Source of the DNA: Patiria miniata
Lineage: Eukaryota > Echinodermata > Asteroidea > Valvatida > Asterinidae
Direction: 5' to 3'
Length of the DNA stretch: 64,000 nt
Assembly (NCBI RefSeq): GCF_015706575.1
Contig: NW_024037052.1
Coordinates: 124,001-188,000 of the forward strand
Position numbers and translations under genes: made by a program. A model generated the notes under the pieces. It saw nothing but the letters and a program-made list of their open reading frames with translations. It did not search any database and was not told where the DNA came from. Positions 23,192 through 61,315 of this stretch are shown here, in pieces (the stretch's first letter is position 1; each line of letters opens with the position of its first letter).

Positions 23192-26100
23192 CTAGAAGGC
23201 ATATGAAGTGTGACTCATGAGAATGTGGAGGTGCACATTGATCTATGCAAGACAAAGCTTTGCTTACGCATTATTCTAGCTTTATATGAACATCTTCCAT
23301 ATGCCAGTGACATCTGAAACATTTTTGTCATTGACCTGACCAATCACATTGCTTTATGACTATAACAATGAACAAGTAAGGGCGTTGTTTTCTTCTCTTG
23401 CTTTTGCAAAGTTTAAGGAAAACAAGACAAGTCCCTGCATGCTTGATTGATGCGGCATGATTGTCAACATCTGACATGGTTTCTGCACATCCACGTACTC
23501 TGGTTCATATTTAACTTATGTAACTTCTTGGAAGCTTCCATCCTATTGTTCATTTGTGTCTCGGTAAACAGTCAAAATGTGGTATTAAGCGCATTCAGTT
23601 TTGCTGTTGAACCACTGTTATTAACACATTGAACCCAACTTTTTCAACAACTCAGAATATAGTATAGGTAGATTTTTCTTTAGGACATTAATATCCATGA
23701 TATATATACGTATATATTTTTAAGAAGGGGCTAAAGTCCAGCACTTTTTGAGTGAGAAAGCTAGAATTGTTTTGCTTGTATCCTATTGTGTATAGCTATC
23801 CAGAGATAAGTTGTGTCTAGTTTCTGTGCTGTTATAGTTTGGTTTTCGTATATGGCACATGATGTAGGGTTTGATATTTACTTTGCTAGCTTGTGATTTG
23901 CAACTTTGCCACAAACATTTAAGATAAATATAAAGATCATAAAATGATCACTTTTTTGTTATTAATTTCATTAATCAGAAATACAGGTGGAATGTAGGTT
24001 AGCTATACACATCAATCATATTGACAAATATGTTGGTTTGTATAAAAAAAAAGGCCTCCTGTTTAAACGATATACTTAAAGTCTTTATTAGTTTAATTGT
24101 GTTGGACAATATATTTCAAATGATGTTTATTATATAAAAAAGTGATCACATAGGGAAATGGTTTCAGTAAATTATGTTTAAAAGAAATCATTTCTGCTAT
24201 GCAAAATGTAAAAAAAAGGTTTAAATATTGTATGGTTTTACTTGTTTATGTATATTCATTTACTTTTACAAAATTGTGCAATTTATGAATTAATAACTGA
24301 GCTTTCAGACATTTGAGATGGAAAAAGTCAACATTGATACTAAAGGACCTAAGACAAGAAATGGGAAAATGGGGGGGGGGGGGGGGCGGAGCGTTTGTTG
24401 AATTCTTTATTTCAGTTATGCTGGTAGCTTTATTTATTTGACATGGTCCTACAGAAACTGCAATTGTTGCAATAAAGTAGTCCAAGTTATTCTTTTGCTA
24501 ACTGCGAAAACTGTAAACTAATGAATGTACACATGTTTTTGTGAGAATAGATTTGGTTTATTGTAACAATGTATGGTTATATTTTGTACAAATTATCCTA
24601 CTTCCCATGCATGGATGCTGTGATTATGTTCAGTAATTTAGTTGTTTTAAGTCTATTTTCTTCGGTCAAGATAGAGGTTCTGAGTACAAACAATGTGCTT
24701 TTTAAAAATGAACGAGTGATTGTTTGAATTATTGTCTGGTACAATTTATGTTGCACATTGTGACTTGCTTTTCACAGAGTGCATGTACATGTAATATATG
24801 AATTCTGTAACGTATGTACTACTAGTATGTTATGTCCAGTGGCCCTAAGAGTGAAATAACATTATGTGAGACTTGCACTTGTGCGTTTAATATCTCCATT
24901 ATTTAAGTTGTCATTGAGACTCAACTAGAAAAGACTCGAGTTGAAATCGTAATCTTTTCAATGAGGGAATAAATGTGTGTGCTTGTTGGTCGATATTAAA
25001 CACTGTTCAACACCGGCTTGGAGTCTGGATGATGATACTGACCGGAGCCAAAGGCAAGGGTCGTTATCAGCATCCAGACTCAACCGGTCTTAAACAAAGT
25101 GTAGAATACCGGCCAAGCACATATTTATTTCCATTCATAAATACCTCTTCGGTCAAAAAATCTAAACTTTTGGTCCAAAAGTCAAAGGAAGTTAAAACTT
25201 ATAGATTTCTTACAATTTTGTTCAACAATTTTACTACACTTTTTTTTCTCGAAACGCCCATCTAGCTATTTCATGTTATGTCCCTTTACATGGGTCAACT
25301 GTCGTAGGTCAACCAGCCCTAGTGTCAACATATCTAAACTCAACTTTGATTGGCTGGCCCGTGGGGTCGCATACATTTGCATGTTCGGATATATCAGACA
25401 TTCGTAGTGAGGCTCTGTAAACATGATCGTTTGATCCTCGGACTACCCAGGAGGCTAGTTTTACCACTCAACTTGAAGCAGCTGATATTTGTATAATTAA
25501 GAGCTCAATGGTAGTTGCCCCAGTCTAGTCTTGGGAAGGTCTATGTACATTGTTTCAAGTTGAAGCTCATGAGATTGATCAGTTGACATTCATGACATTG
25601 AATTGTATAGATTAGGGATAGGCAATGTGGCAATATTTATGAGGTTGGTACCTAGACAGGCTTGTAGGGGCATCAAGGTCTGCATATGCAAACCGCCCCC
25701 CCCCCCCACACACACACACAAAGAAATAAAATCCACATTTTTGCTGAATATTTTTGTGAAGTAATTTGGCTCATCTATTACTTTCACCACTGCCTTTAAA
25801 AGATTACCTGCAACCATGATGCTTCAACTGAATAAAAATGACATAATAGTGCCATCCAGAGACTAATGTAATCAAGCCCCCCCCCCTTCCTTGAGTTTGT
25901 CAAACTGCAAGTCTTACCCAATTATATGTTGGTCTGGTGTCTTTACCCCCCCCCCCCCCCTCGTGCATACATGCCTGGTATTGGCTCAACTGTGGCTTCT
26001 ATTAGTGATTTCTTGATTGGTCAAAACATTCAACACGGTGGCACTGTGTGTAACAAACTAACAGACATGTATGTTGTACATATGTGCTTATCTTCAACCA

Positions 26101-27162
26101 AATTTGAATTCTTATACTGATAGGTTGATACATGAAACAGGCATGCAACTCAAAATTTACAAGAAAAGGAGGAAATTCCAAACCACACAAGCCTTTGTAC
26201 AGTATTTTTCAAAAATTGTAATGGCATTCATGAGAAGAAAAGAAAGAAGGAAATCAGCAGATCCAAGGAAAAATTGCATGCCTGATGGCAACAACAGTGT
26301 TATTATCCCATAATGGGCCACACTGCACCACACAACGCAAGACGCTTGCTGCACGTACGTATGTGGTAGATGAAAGCTGAAACGTGACGACAGCGTGCAC
26401 GTAACTGTGCATGAAGTGTGCTGGAAGATGAATTGTTAAACCCACTCACACTCATGGAACACACAAAATAAAGCGCTTGAATGCCAATCACAAATTTGTT
26501 CTGAAAGCTTGCATAGATCCTTTTAATATTCTACATTTAATTCCAAAATCCTTCACCATAAAAATAAAGTCCTTAAAATAGCCAACTTATTTTAAAAAGT
26601 ATTTCACTGCAAACATTCCAAAAGATATTAACAGTTGCATAAAATAATCTCTCTGTTCAATCCTTACTGCCAAGCATATCAATAGGGCTCACTCAATGAC
26701 GGTCATCTCTTGATTGCTTATTTTACGCAATCAAGCACGCATTGCGCAGTGTTAAAAATGTTCCAAACACACGCGCTTCTTGCTTGAAATGTGTTTGAAA
26801 TACGACACAGCCGATGTGCGTTATTCAGTTGATGCTCAAAATGTTGATGCATGTGGCTGGTCTGTAGGAAATGACGTCATTTGAATGAGACCTATTGATA
26901 TTGGACACCAATATAAGATTGTATGGTAGAATACATGTGACTTCATTGCATACACTACTTTGTACATCTCTCCTACATTAGAACAACATGCAGGACATGA
27001 CCCCAATACATGTACTTTTTGTGCATAGTTAATTGGAATAACAAGCTTGACACAAATGTTTGGAACAACAAATGGGTATTGAAGGACAACTTGCAAACTA
27101 GATGGTGAGAAGAGGGCACTATTTACCATTCTGAAATGAACAGGACTGTTCATGTAGTCATC
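23192..27162. other. AT-rich sequence, possible 3' UTR plus intergenic region
   Basis: No coding sequence recognised. Plus-strand AATAAA occurs at 24471-24476 and 24968-24973. A G-run of about 17 lies at 24371. C-runs lie near 25697, 25877 and 25950, with CACACA at 25708. An imperfect hairpin of about 25 bp per arm (ACCGGCTTGGAGTCTGGATG and inverse) lies at about 25012-25090. Confidence 0.5.
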
Positions 27163-27744
27163 GAGGACAAAACGTGGACATCTGCGTTTCTGCTGTCAGA
27201 ATAGCAGATTGAGTATTTTTTGAATGGTTCATTTTGTTCTGCTTTCCCGCCTTTGTGCTACCATAAATGCAGAATTTACTGTTTAATAAAATCCACTGTA
27301 GTGCTTTTATGCTACCTGAAATGCAGATTTTGCTTTTCCTCCCTTGCTGGAGGGAGAAAAAGTGGACATCTGCTTTTCTCTTGTTCAAAAATCAGATCAA
27401 ACCGTTTCTGACGTTTCCATTTCCTGCTTTTGTGCTACCCAAAATGTATATTTTTGTTTTTTGCTTTTCTCATTTCTTAGAACCAGAAAAGCAAAACGAA
27501 CCTTTGGTAACTACCATTTGTATTCTGCTTTTGGTTAAAAGGAAAATGAAACGGTGCTTCTGAGAAAAATAAGCACCGTTTCATTTTTCTTTGAGTGTAG
27601 GTTAACAGGGTTTTTTAGGCGTTCCCCCTTAAAGAGCTTCCACATCACAAAGTTACAAAATGAAAAATGTATTGTCGGAAAATGGCCATACTTCTGTTAT
27701 CTGCTCTTCTGACAGCAGAAAAGCGATGTCCACTTTGTGTCCTC
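27163..27744. mobile_element. TIR element with GAGGACA...GTGGACATC ends
   Basis: The left end (27163-27206) and right end (27701-27744) are about 45-bp imperfect inverted repeats sharing GTGGACATC and TTTCTGCTGTCAGAA. The interior has repeated GCTTTTGTGCTACC/AAATGCAGA blocks and a strong hairpin at about 27540-27592 (arms AAATGAAACGGTGCTT). No clear target-site duplication. Confidence 0.65.
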
Positions 27745-28695
27745 CTTGGGCCTTACCATAGTGTACCCAAAGTATCGCATTTGAGAAGTCTTTGCTGTGC
27801 GCAGTAAACCCATATGTGAGCTGCACAAGCATTACTTCAATAACATCTGAACATACTGGCATGCAATTTCAGTAGTTATTGCCTCCATTTTAAACAGATT
27901 CAATTTCAAAACATTGACTATTTTGGCAGTATACATTGCCCCCACAATATAATGGAGCCTTTTCATGTCAAGGTTCCTGTGAGATAACAAATACAACAAA
28001 CTCTCTCCAGTTTTAAGTAACCAAAGTAACTGTACATGTGGGCATTGTTATGTTAGTACTGTTACTATTCTACGCAGAACAACCGGCCATTCGTACTAAA
28101 GTGACAAAGTGACATCAGTTCTCACGTAGCACATGAACAAAAAGGAGCCTTTTTCTCTAAATGTTTGAAATCGTTCACAAGAACAGCGAATACAGCAGCT
28201 GAACTATCAGCATGCTAGCATCGGTGGATTTATAGGATCTCCTCCAACTGTTTCTAATCTTAAGTTGTCAGACAAGTCAATTATTAATAACATCAGACAT
28301 ACATGCACTGTTCTTGTGAATATCAGATTTTTGACCCAGGGTGGCAAAAAGGTTCACTTTTTCTATTCACTTGGCACAATAAAATGTTTATGCATAGGCC
28401 TTGGTGGGAAAGACAATAGCAACGAAGTCCTATGTCCAATTTGATTGAAAGTTTGATAAGGTTTCCCTGTATTCTCAAGATGTACAGTATCCACTCAGCT
28501 ATAACTTCAACAGGTAAGTTGTTATGGATCTAACTTAAGATTTGGAGCAATTTTGTTTTTGCTTCAAAAAAAAAAACCCAAAAGGCACAAATATCACAAG
28601 ATCCTATGCATCTTCAAACAGAGAATGAGGCTTCCCAAAGTTATAAGTCATTTGATCAAATGTGGAGACACAGTGAGGGGTGATTGTGTGTATTA
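27745..28695. other. likely 3' UTR/flank of CCDC77
   Basis: No exon recognised; lies immediately downstream of the minus-strand stop codon at 28696. Confidence 0.45.
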
Positions 28696-53244
<24,549 letters not shown>

Positions 53245-53765
53245 CTAAACAACAAAGAAAGGGACAAGTATTGTTGTGCTACATGTGACTATGATTTGCA
53301 AGTTTATGAGTTGTTCCATTGGAGTAGTGGTAATTTGTACATGTACACACACTGACATAATAATAACCAGAGAAATTTGAAAAAAAAAACAGTATTGTGA
53401 TTGAAAACATTGGACTATTATTCAAAGTGTTTATTTGAAATCTTATATTTCCCTTTACTTCCTTAATCCAATAACACTTTTACAAAAAGTAACAAATGAT
53501 GTCACTGTAAAACCTGGTCTTGAAATTGGTTTAAAAAAACCCATTTTCTAACATCTAAGGGGAAAAGATACTATAAAGACCAGGGACAACATTACCCATG
53601 CAACTACATGTACGGGGTCTTGACTGATTGATAGATTGCTGTCGTCTTGGATATGTGTCAGAGCAAAACGGGGAATTTTTGTGGGTCATTTTTGGCAGAG
53701 TTGGGACAAACTTGACCTATTTAGTTTGTGTACATGTAGGTTACTCAGTATGTAAAGAATGTAAA

Positions 53766-54012
53766 GAAGCGGAGGCTGATTCCAGAAGTAATGTCATAGA
53801 TAGAGGGCAGGCTTTTGATTTTTTAAGGGAAATTTGGGGGTAAAATGATGATGACAGAACGGCGACAACAAGCTTCCCAAAAATAAAGATGGCAATCACC
53901 ACGCAATGTACCGTGCGATCATGTACCATGAGTCTGAGCATGCATGGCGCGCTGAATCGCAAGGCCCAAACAGCACAGTAAATTTTAGTCCAAAATTTGG
54001 GACTCTCAATAC
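53766..54012. other. 247-bp segment present only in copy B
   Basis: Absent between 2178 and 2179 in copy A. Its right end carries TTTGGGACTCTCA, which with the shared TGAGAGTCCCAAA just beyond forms an inverted repeat. No clear target-site duplication, so a deletion in copy A is as likely as an insertion in copy B. Confidence 0.9.
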
Positions 54013-54226
54013 TGTGTATGAGAGTCCCAAAACTTAAGGTATCCATATCGTGCAAAAGTTTGTGCTGCATAATAAAACCAGTGTGAATCAAATTTGCAAG
54101 CTTCTTACTCACTACAGTTTCTTCAATAATCCCCGAAACTTCTGCCTCGCAAAGTTGCTGTTGTGAGCATTGCATCACCAAAAATTCAGCTTTTAATTCT
54201 AATTTTGCAGAGAGTTATCGAAATCC

Positions 54227-55043
54227 TAGCCCGACTGCGTCTGGCCGTACAGTACTATCGCAAGCTCTGTAGTACGGCCAGACGCCCAATGCTTCCACAG
54301 AGACTGAATTTTTTTGGCCGCTGATGTAGCGATTTTGCTACAGATTTCGATCAAGATTATCTTTTCATCCAGGACACAAATTCCAAAGTTAAGGTTCTTA
54401 GTCGTAGAGCAACTCATACCTTTTCGAAAAAACGTTCTTTTGTCTCAATATTTTCATCCATCTGGCCAAAAGCCGACTTTTCAGTCATCATCTTCCACAA
54501 ACATCGTCCCGAAAATGCTCCCCCATGCGATTTCAAAATGGCGGCCGCGCTGTAATGTATGCATTATGCGAGCGCGCTTGGGCAAGATAATGAATATGCA
54601 TTATTTAGTTCATGACCTCGTGTTTGTATGGCCAGCCGCGCCGAGTGTCCGACAAACGTCATAAACTATGATGCATATTCATTACCTTGCCCAAGCGCAC
54701 TCGCATAATGCATACATTACAGCGCGGCCGCCATTTTGAAATCGCAAGGGGGAGCATTTTCGGGACGATATTTGTGAAAGATGACTGAAAAGTCGGCTTT
54801 TGGCCAGATGGATGAAAATATTGAGACAAAAGAACGTTTTTTCGAAAAGGTATGAGTTGCTCTACGACTAAGAACCTTAACTTTGGAAATTTGTGTCCTG
54901 GATGAAAAGATAATCTCGATCGAAATCTGTAGCAAAATCGCTACATCAGCGGCCAAAAAAATTCAGCCTCTGTGGAAGCATTGGGCGTCTGGCCGTACTA
55001 CAGAGCTTGCGATAGTACTGTACGGCAAGACGCAGTCGGGCTA
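54227..55043. mobile_element. 817-bp TAGCCC foldback element, copy B
   Basis: Counterpart of 2393-3209 with the same 9-bp flanking repeats. Confidence 0.9.
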
Positions 55044-55254
55044 TCGAAATCCATACGTGAGACATCACGTTGATGTGTACTGCAATGCATTGTGCAAAAA
55101 GACTCCTCAGCTATAACATTATTATCGTGTAGATAAAACAGCGCCCTCTTGTTGATCTGAGTGAATGCAAAATGTTTCATTTTTTAACAGAGGGCGCTAT
55201 GTTCATTTGGCCATCGAATAAAAAACAAGTTAGCTGCAAGGCTCTACATACACC

Positions 55255-55686
55255 GGGGGTCAGACAAGACGACCGTTGAGACAACTCGACTCGGGACAAG
55301 TCACCCGTTGAGACAACTCGACCGTTGAGACAACTCGACCGTATGTGCGATAAATGGAAAGACAAGTCGACCGTTGAGACAAGTCGCCTCGCATGTTTTT
55401 GGGCCTAGTTTAGGGGATAGTACCGGGGATTTTGACGGCGGCTGATCGCCGTTTGGGAGTTATGACACATAATAGAGCAGAGCCGATATAGCGCAGCATG
55501 ATTGTCCTTGCACATCGTTCGAATTTGCCGGGCCTGTGCGCGCATCTCCGGTCAACCGCGTGGCCGTACCGTGCACGTGCCGTGCACGTTAGCTGTCTCA
55601 ACGGTCGAGTTGTCCCGAGTCGAGTTGTCTCAACAGCCGACTTGTCCCGAGTCGAGTTGTCTCAACGGTCGACTTGTCTGACATTC
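55255..55686. mobile_element. GTTGAGACAACTCGACC foldback element, copy B
   Basis: Counterpart of 3421-3852 within the CATACACC duplications. Confidence 0.75.
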
Positions 55687-56030
55687 CATACACCTACCCA
55701 GAATACATTGGGAATCAAACACACATTTCCAGAGCATGGGGATTGACGTTGATGCATGGTTTTTGAACTGCCAAAAACTTGCCTTAAAATTGGATTTAAG
55801 GTCTCAAATTTCGCAGGTGACATGCTTGCAACTATATCATTTTAATGTATGTGTTGTGTGGGCATTAATTAGCCTGCCTAATGGTGAGTAAAAAAACGTC
55901 AGTAGTAATTTTGCACGTTTTTATGCACTCACGGTCATGACGGTCCCAGTCTGAGTAAATTTGTGAGTAGCCTACCAAAAAGTACCAAATACATTCATTC
56001 AAATATGACTGTCTACCCAAAAGTCGGCAC

Positions 56031-56774
56031 AATTGCAGAATACCCCGCCACTCGATCTATCCACCTCGTAGCCGGCTACGAGGTCACGGCTGATTGACCT
56101 CAATAAACATTCTCAGCGCTACTTGTATGTACTATGCCGAGTATGCGTCATGCTCCAGGGCGGAGTCCATTGCACTCCCACTTTGTGACCGCGTAGCCAC
56201 CAACAGGGTAGTTGGTTTGGACTTAGAATTTTTTCAGCAACTCCCATTCCTTTTGTGTTGCTTCGTTCTCAAGCATATTCAAGGGGACTCCCACTCCGTA
56301 GCCTCGTAGCCGCCAACAGGGTGGTTGGTTTGGACTTAGAATTTTGTTCAGCAACTCTCATTCATTTTGTGTTGCTTCATTCTCAAATAATGGACCCCCA
56401 CTCAGGGTAATCCTTACTTTTAGGACACCTCTATTTTTTACGAGTTCTGTTCAAAACTGACTTTTGCAGATGTCTGTCCAGTACCAAAGTGACTTTTGCA
56501 GGCTAAAGCAGTCTTTAGAAGTCAAGAAGGTGTCATTGCCAATTGTTCAGATGTGCCAAGAAGTATCAGAATGTCAATTTTGAGTGTCATTTAGTCAACT
56601 GTTTTGGTGAGTCTTTCCCTTCCTATATAGGAACGGGGTCCTAAAAATAAGGATTACCCCACTCAGTATCCGCGTAGCTGGCAATGGACTTGAATTGTTT
56701 CTTTTGCAGTGATTCCAACCTCGTAGCCAGTGATTTTAGGGGTGTATTTCCGAGTGGCGGGGTATTCTGCAATT
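56031..56774. mobile_element. CTCGTAGCC TIR element with nested MITE, copy B
   Basis: Counterpart of 4197-4940. The nested GGTAATCC MITE is at 56406-56658, with one base changed in its right arm. Confidence 0.7.
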
Positions 56775-57933
56775 ACTCCCAAAAGTCTTCTTTTGATTGT
56801 AAAGGTGATTTTTTTAGCAATGAAAAACATTTTTGACTCTAATTTGATCAAAACAAAACAGGGGCCCTCCACTACACGATCGCCGAATTTCCAGTCGGCC
56901 AGTCTCCTCCATAGGCCTACACAATCGCGGAAGTGGCGTCAGGTTGTAACTTGCAACATTCTTTCCTAACTAGACATCTAAAAGTGTGGAATTTAACATT
57001 TCTAAAAAGTGGTTCAGAAGTATTTACACATCTTATTCTAATCTTAGGAAATGTTATCCTACCTGCTCTGTGGTAAAATGTTCTTAGCAGACATGTTTAA
57101 CCGGTGACTTTAGGGCGCACTTCCGTTTAAATTTTGCGCTTATCTTATTAAAGTTTAGACAGGTGCCGAGAGGTGCCGATATGCGAAGTAAGGATTGCAA
57201 AACAAGTCGTCTGGGGGCCACTTTTTCCTGTCTGTCGACGATAGGACAAAGGGGGCGCTCTTCGCAGGCTGTTCTTTCAGGTCTTTCGGAACCAGTGATC
57301 TCCATAATTATGGAGATCAAGTTCGGAACGGCGCAGCCATGCCACAATAACGGTGTCTTCTGCAACTCTGTGCTGTTATTCTATAAAATCAAAGCATTTA
57401 GGGTGTTTTTTTCCTCACAGAAGATCCCTAAAAGTTAAGTGACTACACTACCTTAATTTCTGTTGGTTTAGCAATACGATTATTATCGATATGGCGTTTT
57501 ATGGCATATCAAACATGAATTTAAATACAATTGCATTTGGAAATGTCCTAATAGTCATGCCCTTACATCGTTAGGGTGTAGGTCACTATAGTAGTATGCT
57601 ACCATATCAAAATATTAAAATGAAAATAGAGCAATCAAATATCTAGACGGATATATTTCGGTAATTTTCGTTACGGTAACTCGCGCTAGTACAGTTAGTC
57701 CGCGCATTATTTTGGTGCAAGTTAGACCTAACACATAAGAAACTATTCAAACAAAAATAACTCTTTGTTCGTAGATTATAAACCTTTTCCTGCATCTAAA
57801 AACAAAAACTTACAATACCAATTGCACTTTTTGCAAGTGAAAACGAGATGTCTAAAGTAATATAAAATCCATAATTTTAGCCCCACCCCACCCCAAACAC
57901 AACGGGTTGGGTCAGGGTGACCAATATAGGGTC

Positions 57934-58649
57934 CGTTGCTCTTCGAGGACGTGTTAACACTGTATAATCAGTATGTTACTTCCTGAGTGAAAGTTGGAAA
58001 ATATCACTCGGGTGGGACTCAAACCCGCGTCCTCCCGCTTACAATAGTGCAGACGAAATTAATACCAATCAACCACCGAGCTTGCGGGACTGCTGGTCGT
58101 GGGGGGGGGGGGGGGTCCGCTCATAAGTCCAACGCCTCATAAGACCGACAAAATGGTATCCCCCAACCAAATAAAGGCCCAAGTCCGACGCCTCATAGGT
58201 CCGACGCCTCATCATGGCTCCGACGACACCTCAAAGCTCCGACGCTCAGTACGCTTCGTTTTTCCGACGTCGAACTTATGAGGCGTCGGACCTATGAGGC
58301 GGAATTGTATGCCTCATATGAGGCGTCGGTCCTATGAGGAGTCCGGACTTACGGCCCCGGTCGGGGAAGGGCAAAACCTATTGATTTACATCACCCCGAC
58401 GCAAGTTCCATCTCATGAATAGTCAAGTTATTTGCGGTACCATAACCGCCGCTACATGTTCATCGGATTAGAACCAGCCAACCGATTTCACAAGCTCCGT
58501 ACTGGAAAGTACGAAGTCGTGGGTTCGAGTCCCATGCCCCACCCAAGTGATGTTTTCCAATAACTTTCACTCGTAGGAAACATACTGAGTATAGGCTAAC
58601 AGTGTTTATACGTTGTTTATACGTCGGCGCAGGGCAAAACCTTTAATGA
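57934..58649. repeat. SINE-like pair flanking TCCGACGCCTCAT foldback, copy B
   Basis: Counterpart of 6100-6815. The G-run at the left edge of the foldback is one base different. Confidence 0.65.
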
Positions 58650-58772
58650 TTCACCGTAGGATTGGGACAACTTTCGGCCGGCCTCGAATAAGCTCCCACG
58701 AAGAACCGAGTTAAGTCCGAGGGATATGATACCGAAGTTCATCAGCGGGATTGTCTGATTTTTACAGAACAC

Positions 58773-59168
58773 GGATAGTGCCACTCAATGAGTGTGAATA
58801 TTTTTTGTACAGTGGCCGCCACTTGTGGCGGCCGCCAGATAATAAGTGGCGGCCGCTGTACAAAAAAAATATTTACACACGTACAGAAAAAAAATTATAT
58901 TCACACTTTTTTATGTTGCGGCCGCCAGATAATAAGTGGCAGCCGCTACATAAAAAGTGTGAATAAAATTAATAACTAAAAATTAAATCATTATGACTTA
59001 TGTGGCGGCATTATGACTTATGTGGCGGCCGCCACTTATTATCTGGCGGCGTAATAAGTGGCGGCTGCTGTACAAAAAAAATATTCACACTCATTGAGTG
59101 GCACTCTCCGTCTTCCGTACTATCCCATTGAGTGGCACTCTCCGTCTTCCGTACTATCCGTCTTCACG
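58773..59168. mobile_element. GTGGCGGCCGCC foldback element, copy B
   Basis: Counterpart of 6940-7335. Confidence 0.7.
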
Positions 59169-60944
59169 GTAACTTTTTAATCTCAATTTACCATTTGGCC
59201 GATCGTGAGCAGGGGAGCATTATTGCCGTACCCCCCCCCCCCCCATCAAATTAATAGCAATCTGGCTTCGCACCTCTTTTTCCTTTCTTTTCTCCCCTTT
59301 TCCCACCTTTTTTTCGTTTTCCGGGGGGGGGGGGCGAGCGCCTCCCCCTTTCTCCCTCCCCTTTGCGACGCCCATGGAGAGGGAGAGGTTAATGGGCGGG
59401 GGCCCACTGACGATCGGAGGCGCTGTTCAAAGTAAGTACCTCGCTTGTACCCCGGCCCGCCCTGCAAACAGGACGCTAGGATACTCTGATGAATTCACAC
59501 TCTGATTGGTTGGATTTTGCGTGACCTGTGATCTGCGCGTCATCACGGTCATGATTCTGCCATAGACATATAATAATATATTATATGTCTATGGATTCTG
59601 CAAAGTTTGAAACGCAGCCGTTAAGATTTGACTCATTACTTTTTTTTTTCCAGCTTAGAGATGTTTGTTTTTCGTTGAAAATGCGTAATAATGTAGGAAG
59701 TTCTGTAAAACTGTTCCCGGCACTTTCCCGGGCTCCGTTTCGAATTACGAACGGTCGGATTGGATTATGCGACGCTCAAAATTGTGTCCACATGGGCCGC
59801 AATGAAACAGAATTGAAATCACATCCAGTATGGAACGTGTGCATTTCTATAGAAAGTTTTCGGGTAGCATTTGCGTACATTGTACGACTGCGGTCTTGAA
59901 CAGCTGCAGCAAGATGCTTTATACATAGGTCATAGGCCACTTCCTTCACAAGATTCTGTGAAGCTCATCAGAGTGGCCCAGCGTCCTGATTGCAGGGCGG
60001 GGGTACGAACGAAGTACGCGATCTTAGACACTATTGAACAATAGGTGGCGTTCTTAGTCGCGGCATATTTTGCCGACGACTTTGCCGCTTGCACGCGGAC
60101 AGCGGGACGACGATTTCACCACGCGGCGGCGGCGGCAGGGGAGGGGGTGACACCCTAAGGTCCCGCCTCTAGCGACGCCAGCGTGATGAGCTCTAGCTTG
60201 TAGTTGATTTGGTTGTTTGCTGACTGAGGCTAGTAACCCCATGCAACGACGCTACAAAAAGATATTTCTTGCCTCACTGAATTCGCTTGCGCCGTACTAT
60301 GCCAACTGTGAAGTTTTAAAAAGTGTGTTATACTGACTGGGGGCCTATGGTTGGTGACATTGTTGATATTTTTGCCTCACCTATTTGAAACATGTTAGGC
60401 CTATATTTTATTCTGTGGCGGGAGAAACGTCATTTTGTATATGTAACGGTGTTTTGTCTCCTGTTGACATTTTATCTATTCCGTTGTTTCTCCTTTTTTT
60501 TCTTACTTAGGCCTAATTAAGGAAACGAAAGCGCCAGTAACACACAGTTGCTATTTTTGAAGAAATAATCTCAACCACATTTTATCATGTTAACCCTGAA
60601 CTATAAAAACAAAAAAAAACAGGCCAAAGTTGTTAGAAATGTTGGTTTGTCCCTCGCCCCTCCCAAAACCTGGATTATATTCTGTGCATTTTGGGCATTC
60701 GGTGAAAGTAAAAGATAAAAGAAAGCTCCCAAAATCCAAACACGTATGGGTGCCCAGCAGACATTGGGTGTGTATGTGTTGGGGGGGGGGGGGTGCGCAC
60801 TGGACCCGATGAACCCCTCTCCTGATCCTGGTAATAATAAATTGACCAAAGCTTTGCGCGGCTGTAGGGTAGAGTATTGCTCCAATTATTTTCTGTTTCG
60901 CCTTTGCTCAGTATCCTTAACACCGAATGTTGAACCGGTGATAA

Positions 60945-61315
60945 GGCCAAAAAAAAAAATAAGTCGGTCTCTGGTCAGCGCGCGCGTCGATTTTAATCAT
61001 GCGCGTCGATCTTTTTTTTTCCAAAATGTTCCGCGGTAGCTCCAACAGCGCCCTCTATTTCCGCACCTCCTCATTTTTTTTTACCAAAGAGCACCAAGGA
61101 ATGGGAAATTGCACCAAGGCAAATGATCGAAAGCACCAAGGCAAATTATGGAGGACACCAATGTACTTGAGGACACCAAAAAAGCAAAATAGTACCTACC
61201 TTGTCTGTACAATCCGAGCTTGAAGAAGAAAAAAAAAAAAAAAAAAAAAATCCGCGTGGCCGCGTCAATTCAGGAACTTTGGTCTGACCAGAGACCGATT
61301 TTTTTTTTTTTGGCC
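60945..61315. mobile_element. GGCC-A(n) MITE, copy B
   Basis: Counterpart of 9111-9479. The internal A-run is longer by two. Confidence 0.72.

Noticed and set aside
22549-23255. Long open frames across the N gap
   Set aside because: Openness is produced by the unknown bases.
53628-54181. Possible exon in the copy-B-specific segment
   Set aside because: Open frame only exists because of the indel; no splice sites or similarity to CCDC77.
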